Notes: generated from the letters alone by a model not told the origin. A DNA stretch of 30,404 nucleotides from FEN-1297 sp963787005 (GCA_963787005.1 CAWBBX010000064.1:1-30404), one strand, 5' to 3'. Counted from the stretch's first letter, positions 1-8,237 are shown. Numbers and translations are program-made.

Positions 1-53
1 AACGACATTTGTCGCCTCAGAAATGAATAAATTGAAAAAAACTGAGGTGATAA

Positions 54-902
54 ATGAAAATAAGCAGAAGCGTACTGAACAGACAGCAGCTGAAAAGTTC
101 GGAAGGAGAGTTTATCTGGAAGCTAGAAAACTCATATGAACTATCCCCTAAATTAAGTGAGCTGATATTAAATACAGCAAAAGAGTGTTTACTAAGAGAT
201 CATTCACGAAAGGAAGGTCAGATAGAAGTAAAGGTAATAGAGATAGAAGAGAGATCGGGCAAAGCACTGGAAAAAATGGAGAAGAAAAAGAAGTATGATT
301 AACGGTAGACAAACGGACTGGAATAACGAGAGATATTACAAGCTAACGGAAGAATAGAATTAAGGCAAATAAGAATAGAAAGGATAACAGAAGAAGCGAT
401 AGAACAAAGTGGAGTATTAAGTCAAGAAGATTTGGGAAAATATCTAGGCTGCACAGTAAGAACGATACAAAGGGATATAAAGGAGATAAAGTGAAGGGGG
501 ATAGATGTAGTAACCCGCGGTTATCTTCATAACATAGGCAGAGGTCAAACCCATAAGGTAAAAATCATAGGCATGTACTTAGATGGTCAGACGTACAGTG
601 AGATAAGGCAGAAGACTAGACATAGTTTTGGAGCAATAAAAAGATATCTGGCAAATTTTGTAAAGGTGATGATGTCGCAAAGCAGAGGTATCAGAAGAGT
701 AAAAGAAATAAGTATGGTAACGGGATTAAGTGAAGTATTGGTAAAGCAATATATAGAATTAAGAAAAGAGATAAATAAAGATAAAACCAGAAGAGATAAT
801 CTGAAATTATTGCTAATCAGAAGCAGCTATAGAGAAGGGATAAAAAAAAGGACAAAGAGCTATTCAAAGCCTCTGGCAGCTATGATAGGAGGCTTGTCAT
901 GA
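54..902 (+). pseudogene. Broken DUF1670-like helix-turn-helix protein
   Basis: A good ribosome binding site (tgaggtga, 44-51) precedes the ATG. The reading frame stops at 300. It appears to continue for about ten codons in the frame beginning at 299 (LTVDKRTGITR), then returns to the original frame near 327 and runs through GRIELRQIRIERITEEAIEQ, with a TGA at 492. From 495 to 902 the frame is open again (RGIDVVTRGYLHNIGRGQTH, then the separately open stretch from 573). Joined, it gives about 283 residues. A helix-turn-helix-like segment (LGKYLGCTVRTIQRDIKEIK) lies just before the TGA, followed by a second DNA-binding-like segment (THKVKIIGMYLDGQTYSEI). This matches my recollection of DUF1670 proteins, whose function is unknown. 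Two compensating frameshifts plus a stop indicate decay, unless there are base errors. AGA/AGG/ATA codons are very frequent, unlike the genes from 2.1 kb on. Confidence 0.65.
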
Positions 903-1702
903 GTATAAATCCGACAAGAGACCGTTATGCAAGCATAAACAAAAGGAACTTTCACCAAGGGATAATAAATCTATTAGAGAATGAATATAAGATATTGGGG
1001 TCAAGAAAAGTATTGGAAATGTTGGCGGATGATCTTGAGGATTTACACAGAGAATATTATCCGGGAAGAAATCAAGTAGGCTTTGGAGAAATAGTATTTA
1101 CCACAACGAAAGATGATGGTCAGAGACAGAGCTACGGAAAGAAGACCGAAGATTATGCAAGTGTAACGGTAGTACTTCCATTAATAACGAAAGAAGATGT
1201 AGAGCGAAGAATATATTTTAAGAAGGGCGACCGTAACAGTAATTATCTTCACAGAGAAGCACGAGACATCGAGACGATGGTAAGGTTGATAAAAAGCGCA
1301 AAGAACCAGAGCGGCTTATTAAGCGGAGCAGAGTTGAGTGTCTTGATGAACCGTAGCTTAAGTACGATAAGAAAATATTTAGATGCTTATACAAAAAAAA
1401 CCGGTGAGATATTACCATTAAAAGGATACGTTCTAGATCAAGGAAGTCTTCCGACACATAAAGGAATAATAATAAGTTTATATGAACAGGGAATATCCCC
1501 GGCAGACATAGTACTGAAAACAAGTCACAGTCAAGATGCAGTAGATAGATACATAAAGCATTATGAACAAATCAAGAAGCTTTTACTTAAAGGCATGGAT
1601 GAAACAGCTATAAAAGAAATAACAGGAAGAACTATGAAAGTAGTGAAGGAGTATATTAAGTTGTACAAAGATCTAAATCCTGTTAGAAATAAAAATCGGT
1701 AA
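899..1702 (+). CDS. DUF1670-like helix-turn-helix protein, intact
   Basis: 267 residues; function unknown. The ATG overlaps the upstream TGA (ATGA) and follows a strong site (taggagg, 884-890), so it was translationally coupled to the broken upstream gene. The N-terminus (KRNFHQGIINLLENEYKILG, then GEIVFTTTKDDGQ and LPLITKEDVE) is the pattern I associate with DUF1670. Residues about 140-165 form a helix-turn-helix-like segment (SGAELSVLMNRSLSTIRKYL). A second block, PTHKGIIISLYEQGISPADI with HSQDAVDRYIKHY, aligns with the THKVKIIGMYLDGQ and HSFGAIKRYL blocks of the upstream pseudogene, so the two are paralogues with the same architecture. A third repeat of the same helical pattern lies at the C-terminus (LLKGMDETAIKEITGRTMKV). 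A sequence-specific DNA-binding role is inference. The AT-rich codon use suggests transfer. Confidence 0.7.
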   Translation: MSINPTRDRYASINKRNFHQGIINLLENEYKILGSRKVLEMLADDLEDLHREYYPGRNQVGFGEIVFTTTKDDGQRQSYGKKTEDYASVTVVLPLITKEDVERRIYFKKGDRNSNYLHREARDIETMVRLIKSAKNQSGLLSGAELSVLMNRSLSTIRKYLDAYTKKTGEILPLKGYVLDQGSLPTHKGIIISLYEQGISPADIVLKTSHSQDAVDRYIKHYEQIKKLLLKGMDETAIKEITGRTMKVVKEYIKLYKDLNPVRNKNR

Positions 1703-2124
1703 AAATTACCAGGCAGGTGAATAATGTCGTAATAGTAAGTAAATCCGAATCCTCCGGTTTGCCTCCGCGGTCAACTCCTTCTTCCGCGGAGGCTGCCGGA
1801 ATAATGAGACCAACAAATTCTATGTTCCACTTTGAAGATATTCATGAATATTTCTGTATTATTTATTAATGAGGACGTGACATTAATGTCGGCAGCGTCA
1901 TTGCCGGCGACAAAATTGACTATCAATATTTTACATGAGTTCATCTTAAAAAGACCGGCTTAAACGGTTTTAATTTTTGTCTATTATATAATAATTTAGG
2001 AACAAATTTTTCCATCTCTATAATAAAAACCCGCGCTCCGCTTTAAAAATCATCTGGTATGATATTTTCATATTAGTTTCCGCAGGAATACTTACATAAA
2101 CCTCAATCATAAGGAATTTATAAT
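1703..2124. other. Intergenic region with a long palindrome and AT-rich promoter-like stretch
   Basis: No gene is supported here. The region holds the GC-rich palindrome at 1753-1800 and, from about 1960, an AT-rich stretch containing tttgtctattatataataat. A related tttgtctataataatttg occurs near 10865 upstream of the DUF1566 gene, so the two may be promoter elements; no start site can be fixed. A Shine-Dalgarno-like aagga (2111-2115) belongs to the gene at 2125. Confidence 0.4.
1753..1800. repeat. Long perfect-core palindrome (hairpin)
   Basis: GCCTCCGCGG (1761-1770) pairs exactly with CCGCGGAGGC (1784-1793) around a 13-nt loop. After small bulges the stem extends with TCCGG (1753-1757) against CCGGA (1796-1800), giving 15 base pairs. 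No T-run follows on the plus strand, so a classical intrinsic terminator is unlikely. It could be a REP-type element or an RNA-stabilising 3' hairpin. Confidence 0.6.
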
Positions 2125-2658
2125 ATGGAACTTTCGAAGATTGCATTTCTCGATATATACGAACTGGAAGAAAACGAAGGAATAATGGGTGCAATTCTGG
2201 TTACGGATACTGAGACAAAGCCGCTTGAATTTAGGGTTACGGCGCCGATTAAACCGACCAACTTTCAAAAAACACTTTACGGGAACGTGCTTATGGAACA
2301 CATAATGGTAGAGCTTGTTTCCGTACCGCTTTTAAACGCAGTAAACCAAGAGATCGATATGATACTCGTTAAAGATCCATTATTCCTGGGTGCAAACGAA
2401 AAGCAATCGATAAGAGTTATACGGATTATGAATGAAGACGATGTGGCGAATAACGGCAGATTTAAAACAGAGGAGCTAACTTCCGGATTTGCAGGCAGCG
2501 CCAAAATATTTATTGAGACCGCGAAGAAATTCGAGACAGAGCTAGCGGATATAAAAGAAAAATTAAGCCCCGTTTCCGAACAGCGAAATTTAATAGAGCC
2601 GTTCGAAAGATTAAAAGTCGCCTGTGAACAGGTTCATCTTCAAAAGACCGGAGAATAA
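2125..2658 (+). CDS. Unrecognised 177-aa partner of the downstream SNF2-like ATPase
   Basis: I do not recognise a named family. The first two thirds read as an alternating beta/alpha domain (FLDIYELEENEGIMGAILV, then KPLEFRVTAPIKPTNFQKTL with a YGNVLMEHIMVEL helix). The last third is charged and helical (about residues 125-172), possibly a coiled coil. There is no signal peptide or membrane segment, so it is probably cytosolic. A site aaggaattt precedes the ATG. The TAA stop shares its last A with the ATG of the next gene (TAATG), so the two proteins are almost certainly made together and probably interact. A helper, loader or substrate-recognition subunit for the ATPase is inference. Confidence 0.75.
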   Translation: MELSKIAFLDIYELEENEGIMGAILVTDTETKPLEFRVTAPIKPTNFQKTLYGNVLMEHIMVELVSVPLLNAVNQEIDMILVKDPLFLGANEKQSIRVIRIMNEDDVANNGRFKTEELTSGFAGSAKIFIETAKKFETELADIKEKLSPVSEQRNLIEPFERLKVACEQVHLQKTGE

Positions 2659-5453
2659 TGACAATATTAAGTAAGCTTCGGGAAAAAGCCGCATCTTCGA
2701 TTTCTTCATTCGATGAAGCGGAAAATTTCCTTTGGAATAAATGGCTTCGTGTTCCGCCTATCGTTGAGGAAGAGATAGGCTATATAACATCTAAGCTGAA
2801 CTCAAACGAGAAACTGCACCGGCGCATTCCAAGACCGGCGCAGTTCGGATTTGAGTTCCTGCTTGCCAAGAGCCGGGTATTCAGACTCCGCAGCAAATCG
2901 TTCAGTACAAAATCACGGGTAATCAGGATTTTCTTCGGCCTTGGTGAAACATACGTTGAGAATTATATAAGCAGGCTCTTCGGCGCAACGGAAATCTTAT
3001 TTACGGGTGAAATTTTGTCGGAGGGGAGCAGCCAGTATATGGCCTCAAAGGCCATTAATAGCGCCTCCTCGGTTCAAAGAATGAATACGGACATTAATAC
3101 TATCGAATTTCTTGATTCTGTCCGAGAAGATCCGAGGAAATACTGGTGCTCCTCCGACTCTACTTCTTACGGCGGTCCGCAAAACGACGTATCCGAATTC
3201 TCGGGTAAAAAGATCGCGGCCGACTTTCCGCTTACCCGCTCAGATTATTACGATCCCCTGATCAAGCATCCGGGTATAACGGACCTGCTTAAGCAGATGT
3301 ATCCGACGGTCTATCAAATCAAGCTGCTTGAATTGAGTCCGGCCGGGGACAACGGGAAATACTCGGAGGATACTGCACTTAAAGTTAAACTTCTCGATGA
3401 TGCTCCTGGTACAGAATGGATCCACTTCGATATATCCGGCGTTATCTTAAAACAGACGGAATGTTTCACAGAGTTTGATGACTGCACGGCCACGGCTACT
3501 TTCGATTTTCCTGATAAGCTGCTTATAAAGAATCCCTCTATGAGCGGATACGAGGTTAAAACTGTTCCTCCTCAAACAGCTAGGCTCGATTATCTTCAAA
3601 TGAAAGCTCCCGCGGAAATAAAAACAGCGGTCGTCAGTTCATCAAGTATTCTCGATCAGCTTCTGCCGGAAATAACAATAAGCGATGAGGAAAAATCCTT
3701 TCTCTACGCACCGCTTACCGATAAACAGAAGGAGGCTGCCGAGTATTTAACCGAGACACGGAGTGTTTTGCTGACTGGAAAACCGGGCTCCGGAAAAACA
3801 GCAGAGATAATTTCCGCAATAAGGCTTCTCTTCAGAAAAAGAGAAGCAAAGAGCGCGCTGATTATATCGGACGAAATATTCATCGGCAGCGGAGAATTGA
3901 GCATGGCTACAGGTTGCACCACTGGATGGGAAGCCGAGGTCGGTAAAATTGCGCCGGAGCTTTCGGATTTTGTAAGCGTTAGGGATTCGGAACGAAACTC
4001 CGATAAAACGAACAACAACAGACCTATATATATATGTACGCCCGAAATATTTTTTGAAAAACTTGCGGACAAAATGACGGCGCAGTCTAAGCAGCTGATC
4101 TTTGACATAATAATTATTGATGAGATCCAGTTTCTTTCAAAGTATAAAAAGAGACTTCAGGCATTTCTTGAAAAGGCTTTTATTAATTATTTATGGATGA
4201 CCTCTTCTCTGCCGGTTGAAGCGGTACGCCGGATTTTTCCGGGATCAATTCTTCCTCAAAACGAGTTTGAAACAATTAGCAAAGGGAGTGACGAAAAATC
4301 AATGGACATTATACGACAAAATTTCTGGACCGCGGTAGACAAGGACCAGAAGATGGAATACGACATATCGTTATTCGACGGTAAAAACGGAATAATAGAT
4401 ATCTATAAGACCGGTAACCCGTACCGGCTGCAGTCGAAGATATTAATGGTGCTGCACAACCTGAACCAGGTTTGTAATTTTTACTCGGATAAGGAAGAGA
4501 GTCCGAAGTCTAGGTTACTTCTCCATCATCTTGAAACTATAGCAGCACGCAAAAAGAAGGCCGTTATATTCACACAGTACGACAAACAGGGAGTTAGAAA
4601 AATTGCCGGACTTCTCGGGAAGAGAAATATAAACTTCGTGGTCTTCAAACGCGGAATGAACAACGCTGAGATACGGGAGGTTGAGAAAATTTTCACGAAT
4701 GACGATTCGGTCTCGGTACTGATCGCCGATTCGCACGCCAACGGAATAAGGCTGGCCAATTTGAGAACAGATTACATCGTTCACTTCGACAGATGGTGGA
4801 TACCCGCCGCACAGTGGCAGATCGATCGCGAGATAATCTCCGCCCGGAAGAAAGCGGATGAGCCCCTGGTCATTTACAATTACCTCACTAAAAACCTGAT
4901 CGAGGAAAAGATAATACGCCTTCTTTACGAGAAGGGACTTCTGGAACCGGCTATATTCGATACGTACGGCATAGATAAATTCAACCGGCTAATTACCGGA
5001 GAAGAATGGCTGAAGATGTTCGATCTCGCCGTTGAAAAAAAAGCCGAGGAAGAGAATTACTCTCAGCTAGAGATGTCAGACGGACTAAAAAAGCTAACCC
5101 ACGAAGGACGCATAAAAGTTATTGCGAAGTTTTTCGGAACCTTGGGTTATGAAGAAATAAAGATATTTAATAGTGACGAGTGTTCATGCTGCAGAAAAAT
5201 CGAGGCAACGTATTCGTCTAAAGGAATTGGATTCGAGATGGCCGCTGTAGTTAATCTTTCTTTTAACGGAATAGATAAAAAGGGTATGATCAAGCTTCTT
5301 GAGAAAGTAAATGAGGATGAAAAATACCACAGGATATTTCTACTGACACTAACGGATTTTCAGGTTGACCCGGAAAGCAATGAATTCGAGGACGTGGTTT
5401 ATATCCCGGTTAAGAAACTCTCTGATTACCTGCATATGCTGGATTTGATTTGA
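2658..5453 (+). CDS. Divergent SNF2-type (SF2) helicase-like ATPase with unknown N-terminal and degenerate nuclease-like C-terminal domains
   Basis: 931 residues, started by a TAATG overlap with the upstream gene. The SF2 core runs from about 350 to 770: motif I GKPGSGKT (374-381), motif II DEIQ (488-491), motif III MTSSLP (514-519), motif IV AVIFTQYD (635-642), motif V ADSHANGIRLANL (from 690), and motif VI WWIPAAQWQIDRE (713-725). The WW-P-Q-DR pattern and the DE motif point to the SNF2 branch. The usual H-R-x-G-Q that follows DR is replaced by IISARKK, so the second arginine is shifted or missing. Residues 1-350 match nothing I know. The C-terminus (about 810-931) has a C-S-C-C cluster (842-845) and a beta-helix-beta pattern reminiscent of an Mrr-like fold without the catalytic D/ExK. 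Probably ATP-driven DNA translocation; the biological role is unknown. Confidence 0.8.
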   Translation: MTILSKLREKAASSISSFDEAENFLWNKWLRVPPIVEEEIGYITSKLNSNEKLHRRIPRPAQFGFEFLLAKSRVFRLRSKSFSTKSRVIRIFFGLGETYVENYISRLFGATEILFTGEILSEGSSQYMASKAINSASSVQRMNTDINTIEFLDSVREDPRKYWCSSDSTSYGGPQNDVSEFSGKKIAADFPLTRSDYYDPLIKHPGITDLLKQMYPTVYQIKLLELSPAGDNGKYSEDTALKVKLLDDAPGTEWIHFDISGVILKQTECFTEFDDCTATATFDFPDKLLIKNPSMSGYEVKTVPPQTARLDYLQMKAPAEIKTAVVSSSSILDQLLPEITISDEEKSFLYAPLTDKQKEAAEYLTETRSVLLTGKPGSGKTAEIISAIRLLFRKREAKSALIISDEIFIGSGELSMATGCTTGWEAEVGKIAPELSDFVSVRDSERNSDKTNNNRPIYICTPEIFFEKLADKMTAQSKQLIFDIIIIDEIQFLSKYKKRLQAFLEKAFINYLWMTSSLPVEAVRRIFPGSILPQNEFETISKGSDEKSMDIIRQNFWTAVDKDQKMEYDISLFDGKNGIIDIYKTGNPYRLQSKILMVLHNLNQVCNFYSDKEESPKSRLLLHHLETIAARKKKAVIFTQYDKQGVRKIAGLLGKRNINFVVFKRGMNNAEIREVEKIFTNDDSVSVLIADSHANGIRLANLRTDYIVHFDRWWIPAAQWQIDREIISARKKADEPLVIYNYLTKNLIEEKIIRLLYEKGLLEPAIFDTYGIDKFNRLITGEEWLKMFDLAVEKKAEEENYSQLEMSDGLKKLTHEGRIKVIAKFFGTLGYEEIKIFNSDECSCCRKIEATYSSKGIGFEMAAVVNLSFNGIDKKGMIKLLEKVNEDEKYHRIFLLTLTDFQVDPESNEFEDVVYIPVKKLSDYLHMLDLI

Positions 5454-5511
5454 GCCGATTAATTCGATTTAATTGCATAAACAAACGTAAGCGTATTAAC
5501 AGAACGAACGT

Positions 5512-5775
5512 TCAATCGACACCGAAAAATCCCAAAAGCTTCTTATATTCCTCGCGGCTGAACTCATCGGCGTAATACACGCTGTTATAATACGAACACT
5601 TAAGACATTCGGCGTAACTTTTCCCGTTATCTTCATTCGGTGAACAAACACAGGTTCCTGGCGCTGTTCCGGCCCATATCTTTCCGTTGTACGGATAAGC
5701 CGGACAAATACCGAATTCCCTAACGTTTCTTCCGCCTGCTTCCCTGCCGCAATTATGTAACTCCCAGCAATTCAT
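5512..5775 (-). CDS. Two-CW domain cysteine-rich small protein
   Basis: 87 residues starting MNCWELHNCGREAGG, the pattern of two-CW domain proteins. Cysteines lie at 3, 9, 24, 42, 44, 57 and 60 and could bind zinc or an iron-sulfur cluster. No signal peptide or membrane segment is seen. The start is the only ATG that includes the CW motif; the upstream ribosome site is weak (acggata). The gene is convergent with the SNF2-like ATPase, with a gap of under 60 bases. The specific role of the family is not known to me. Confidence 0.75.
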   Translation of the reverse strand: MNCWELHNCGREAGGRNVREFGICPAYPYNGKIWAGTAPGTCVCSPNEDNGKSYAECLKCSYYNSVYYADEFSREEYKKLLGFFGVD

Positions 5776-6083
5776 TATCCGTTTTTCTGCTTTTATTAAG
5801 ATAGTATTCCATATTTATTATCGATAATAAATCGAAAAATTAAACCGGGATGATCCTGTTTTAATAGTAAAGGGACAAATGAACGGGTTGGAGTAATCGA
5901 AGAAAATATTTTTATACTTTGCGGCGCTTTTGAACTTCCATAGACACCTCCTAAAATTAATTTAATAATTTTTTGTCCACCAATTGGGGGAAGCCCAACA
6001 TACTACCTACTACTTACTATATACCTACTACCTACTACATACTACCTACTACTTACTACATACTACCTACTACTTACTACATA
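5776..6083. other. Intergenic region with a 9-codon ORF behind an ideal ribosome site and a heptamer repeat
   Basis: On the minus strand, aggaggtgtct is followed at once by ATG (5939-5941) and a 9-residue ORF MEVQKRRKV ending in TAA at 5912-5914. It could be a leader peptide for the two-CW gene downstream, or the remnant of a lost gene start. The heptamer repeat (6001-6092) lies just upstream of it on that strand. The rest is AT-rich and without other visible signals. Confidence 0.4.
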
Positions 6084-6092
6084 CTACCTACC
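6001..6092. repeat. Heptanucleotide tandem repeat (TACTACN)
   Basis: About thirteen units of 7 bp, TACTACC, TACTACT and TACTACA, with two short TACC interruptions and one TACTATA variant. The three versions recur in the same order, making a 21-bp higher-order unit in the right half. The iminopeptidase stop codon (TAG on the minus strand, 6084-6086) lies inside the array, so array length can change the 3' end of that gene. Confidence 0.85.
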
Positions 6093-7043
6093 GTCCCCCT
6101 TAAGCATCTTTGCAAATCTTCTCAACTCGGCCTTCTGTGCTACCTCGATCTCCTTCTCACCGGCTGAATGGCCTGCGGTGACCAAGTGCAGTCTGGATGA
6201 TTTGATTTCTTTATGCAGCCGGTAAGCATCCCGGGGCTGGCAGATGAGATCGTACCTTCCTTGCACAATAGAAACCGGGATACCGGAAAGCTTATGCGCG
6301 TTCTTGATGATATAGTTATCCGGCATAAAGCAATTTTTCCTCAAGTAATGAGCTTCCAAAGGCGCAAGCGACATGTAAGAATATTCCCCTACGTATTCCT
6401 CGATTTCCTCCTGTGTTATCACCATTTTCATTATCGACATCTCGTAGCGCGCCCATTCGTAACACGCTTTCTTTCTCTCCGCATACTTTTTCGACCTCAT
6501 CTTCTTGAAATAATAATCGACAACATCCTTCCTCTTCTTTTCCGGAACGTGACTCACGAATCTTTCCCACGCTTCCGGCGCATGAATTTCGACTCCCCCG
6601 TTTAAATAATATTTCACACTCTGAGAGTCGCCGAGAAAAATGCCTCGCAGTTGAAGTCCGAGCACGCGCTTAGGATATTTAAGCGCGTAAGCGAGAGCCA
6701 AGGTCGATCCCCAGGATCCGCCGAATAAAAGGGCTCTCTCGATCCCTGCGAAGTCTAATATTTCATTTATATCCTTTATCAAATGAGAAGTTGTATTTGC
6801 CTTAAGACTTGCGAACGGTTTGCTCCTTCCTGCGCCCCGCTGATCGAACAAAATTAAATTAAATACTTTTAAATCGAACACTTTCTTATGCGCGTCGACG
6901 AAACCGCTTCCGGGTCCGCCGTGCAGAAAAAGAACCGGGATTCCTTTTTTATTCCCGCAGAACTCGTAGTAAAGTTTATGTCCGTCGGTTACCTTTAAAT
7001 AACCTTTCTTGTAGGGCTGCTGCAGCTTTGATTCAATCGGCAT
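6084..7043 (-). CDS. pip: Proline iminopeptidase (alpha/beta hydrolase, peptidase S33)
   Basis: 319 residues, the usual length. It removes N-terminal proline from peptides in the cytosol. The oxyanion-hole motif HGGPG is at 41-45, followed by DQRGAGRS (67-74), the signature for this family. The nucleophile elbow GGSWGS gives Ser110; Asp265 (GRYD) and His292 (AGHS) complete the triad. The cap domain (about 145-240) is rich in E, K and W, as in other members. The site aaagga lies 6 bases before the ATG. The last residues (KGDGR) and the stop are written by the edge of the heptamer repeat. It is transcribed alone, away from the lipoprotein gene. Confidence 0.92.
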   Translation of the reverse strand: MPIESKLQQPYKKGYLKVTDGHKLYYEFCGNKKGIPVLFLHGGPGSGFVDAHKKVFDLKVFNLILFDQRGAGRSKPFASLKANTTSHLIKDINEILDFAGIERALLFGGSWGSTLALAYALKYPKRVLGLQLRGIFLGDSQSVKYYLNGGVEIHAPEAWERFVSHVPEKKRKDVVDYYFKKMRSKKYAERKKACYEWARYEMSIMKMVITQEEIEEYVGEYSYMSLAPLEAHYLRKNCFMPDNYIIKNAHKLSGIPVSIVQGRYDLICQPRDAYRLHKEIKSSRLHLVTAGHSAGEKEIEVAQKAELRRFAKMLKGDGR

Positions 7044-7161
7044 GTTGTTCCTTTGGGTATTACATTTTCGACTGTTTATTAAATCTAAAACAATCCGCGA
7101 TAATCCGTCCCATCGGTGTAATCCGTGTTCCGGTTTAATTTAGGTATTGGATTTTCGGCCG

Positions 7162-7677
7162 TTATTTACCCGGCTTAAAATCCTGGTTCGTTACCGGCTG
7201 TCCGGTCGGGATGGTAATAACATTAAACCCGAATTCGTTTTCTTTATGACAGTCATTGCAAGTTTTTGTAAGCAGCTTAAAGCTTGAAATAAATTTGTCT
7301 ATACTCTTTTCGTTAACAGAGGACGACACGCTGTCAATCTCGGGATATATCATCGGAATATTCTTGGCCTCCGGACGATCCGTTTCGATCTTGTTCGCGT
7401 TACGCAGAACCTCACTGATCTCTTTTACTTCGAACTCTGCCAGCTTCCAGTTGCCGTTTATTCCGGCGAACCACAGCTTAGCATGATGCATCTGGACCAC
7501 ACTCATCAGTTCTCCAAGACCGGGTTTGTAATTTTCTTTAATCTGTTTTATTTCGGAAGAAAGCGAACCGACTTCGGAAGAAAGCGAGTCGACTTTGGAG
7601 GAAAGCTTATCCACTCGAGAATTTTGTGAACATGATACAAATAAAAAAGCGGCAAAAAGAAAGGCAAGAAATTTCAT
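7162..7677 (-). CDS. Lipoprotein with heptad coiled coil and a CxxCH heme-binding motif
   Basis: 171 residues. A short hydrophobic signal ends in a lipobox FVSC with Cys16, so it is a lipid-anchored envelope protein. Residues 20-50 form a Ser/Leu heptad repeat (VDKLSSKVDSLSSEVGSLSS) predicted to be a coiled coil. Then comes a helical domain with MHHAKLWFAGINGNW (63-77), a sequence I associate with small cytochrome c-like proteins, and a single heme motif CNDCH (140-144). A monoheme c-type cytochrome in the outer or inner membrane, possibly in electron transfer or heme sensing, is the likely role. Alternatively it binds heme without a redox role. Confidence 0.8.
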   Translation of the reverse strand: MKFLAFLFAAFLFVSCSQNSRVDKLSSKVDSLSSEVGSLSSEIKQIKENYKPGLGELMSVVQMHHAKLWFAGINGNWKLAEFEVKEISEVLRNANKIETDRPEAKNIPMIYPEIDSVSSSVNEKSIDKFISSFKLLTKTCNDCHKENEFGFNVITIPTGQPVTNQDFKPGK

Positions 7678-7781
7678 AACGGGACCTATTATCTTTGATC
7701 AATAATTACCGCTATAAAATAGCAAAATTAAAGATTGAATACTCTTTAACGAATCCCAAGATGTTCCATCTTGTTTACCCG

Positions 7782-7964
7782 TCACATTGTGTCAGGTTTG
7801 GGATTTGACTTCCCTTTGTATCCCCTCGAGAGCATTCCTAATAACGCGAGAGAAACTGCGAATAATAAAGCACCTGTTCCGGAGCCGATGATATTTAAAA
7901 GTAATAGTATCGAAATAACCAGACAGATCCCCAGAAGTAAAAACAAAGTTGATTTTCTGCTCAT
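7782..7964 (-). CDS. Small two-helix membrane protein
   Basis: 60 residues, with hydrophobic stretches at about 6-25 and 28-46, and a basic C-terminus (RGYKGKSNPKPD). A ribosome site caggagt sits 4 bases before the ATG, which supports it as a real gene. No family is recognised. It lies downstream of nothing on the same strand within 250 bases, so it has its own promoter or is part of a short transcript. Confidence 0.55.
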   Translation of the reverse strand: MSRKSTLFLLLGICLVISILLLLNIIGSGTGALLFAVSLALLGMLSRGYKGKSNPKPDTM

Positions 7965-8237
7965 TGTGACTCCTGCTTTTAATCTTGATTAAGTTGATGT
8001 AACGGATAATACTGAGAGCCTATATAAAAATATTCATTTAATTTATTAAAATTATGCCGGCATGACAATTAAATAAGCACCTTTTAATTGGCATTACTAA
8101 ATAATTTTTAATATTAGTCAATTTTAATTAATAAATCATAAGAGCGTTTATTTTGATTCGGCCAAAAACTTTTTCTCACTCGAATTGATTTAATTTTTTA
8201 TTTTGTATTTGGGAATAACTTAAGACCGGTAAAAAAT

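Noticed and set aside
6001..6092. Possible CRISPR array
   Set aside because: Units are 7 bp with no spacers.
5973..6167. Plus-strand ORF of 64 residues with YYILPTT repeats
   Set aside because: It is a by-product of the 7-bp repeat, which is open in all three frames, and runs over the end of the iminopeptidase gene on the other strand.
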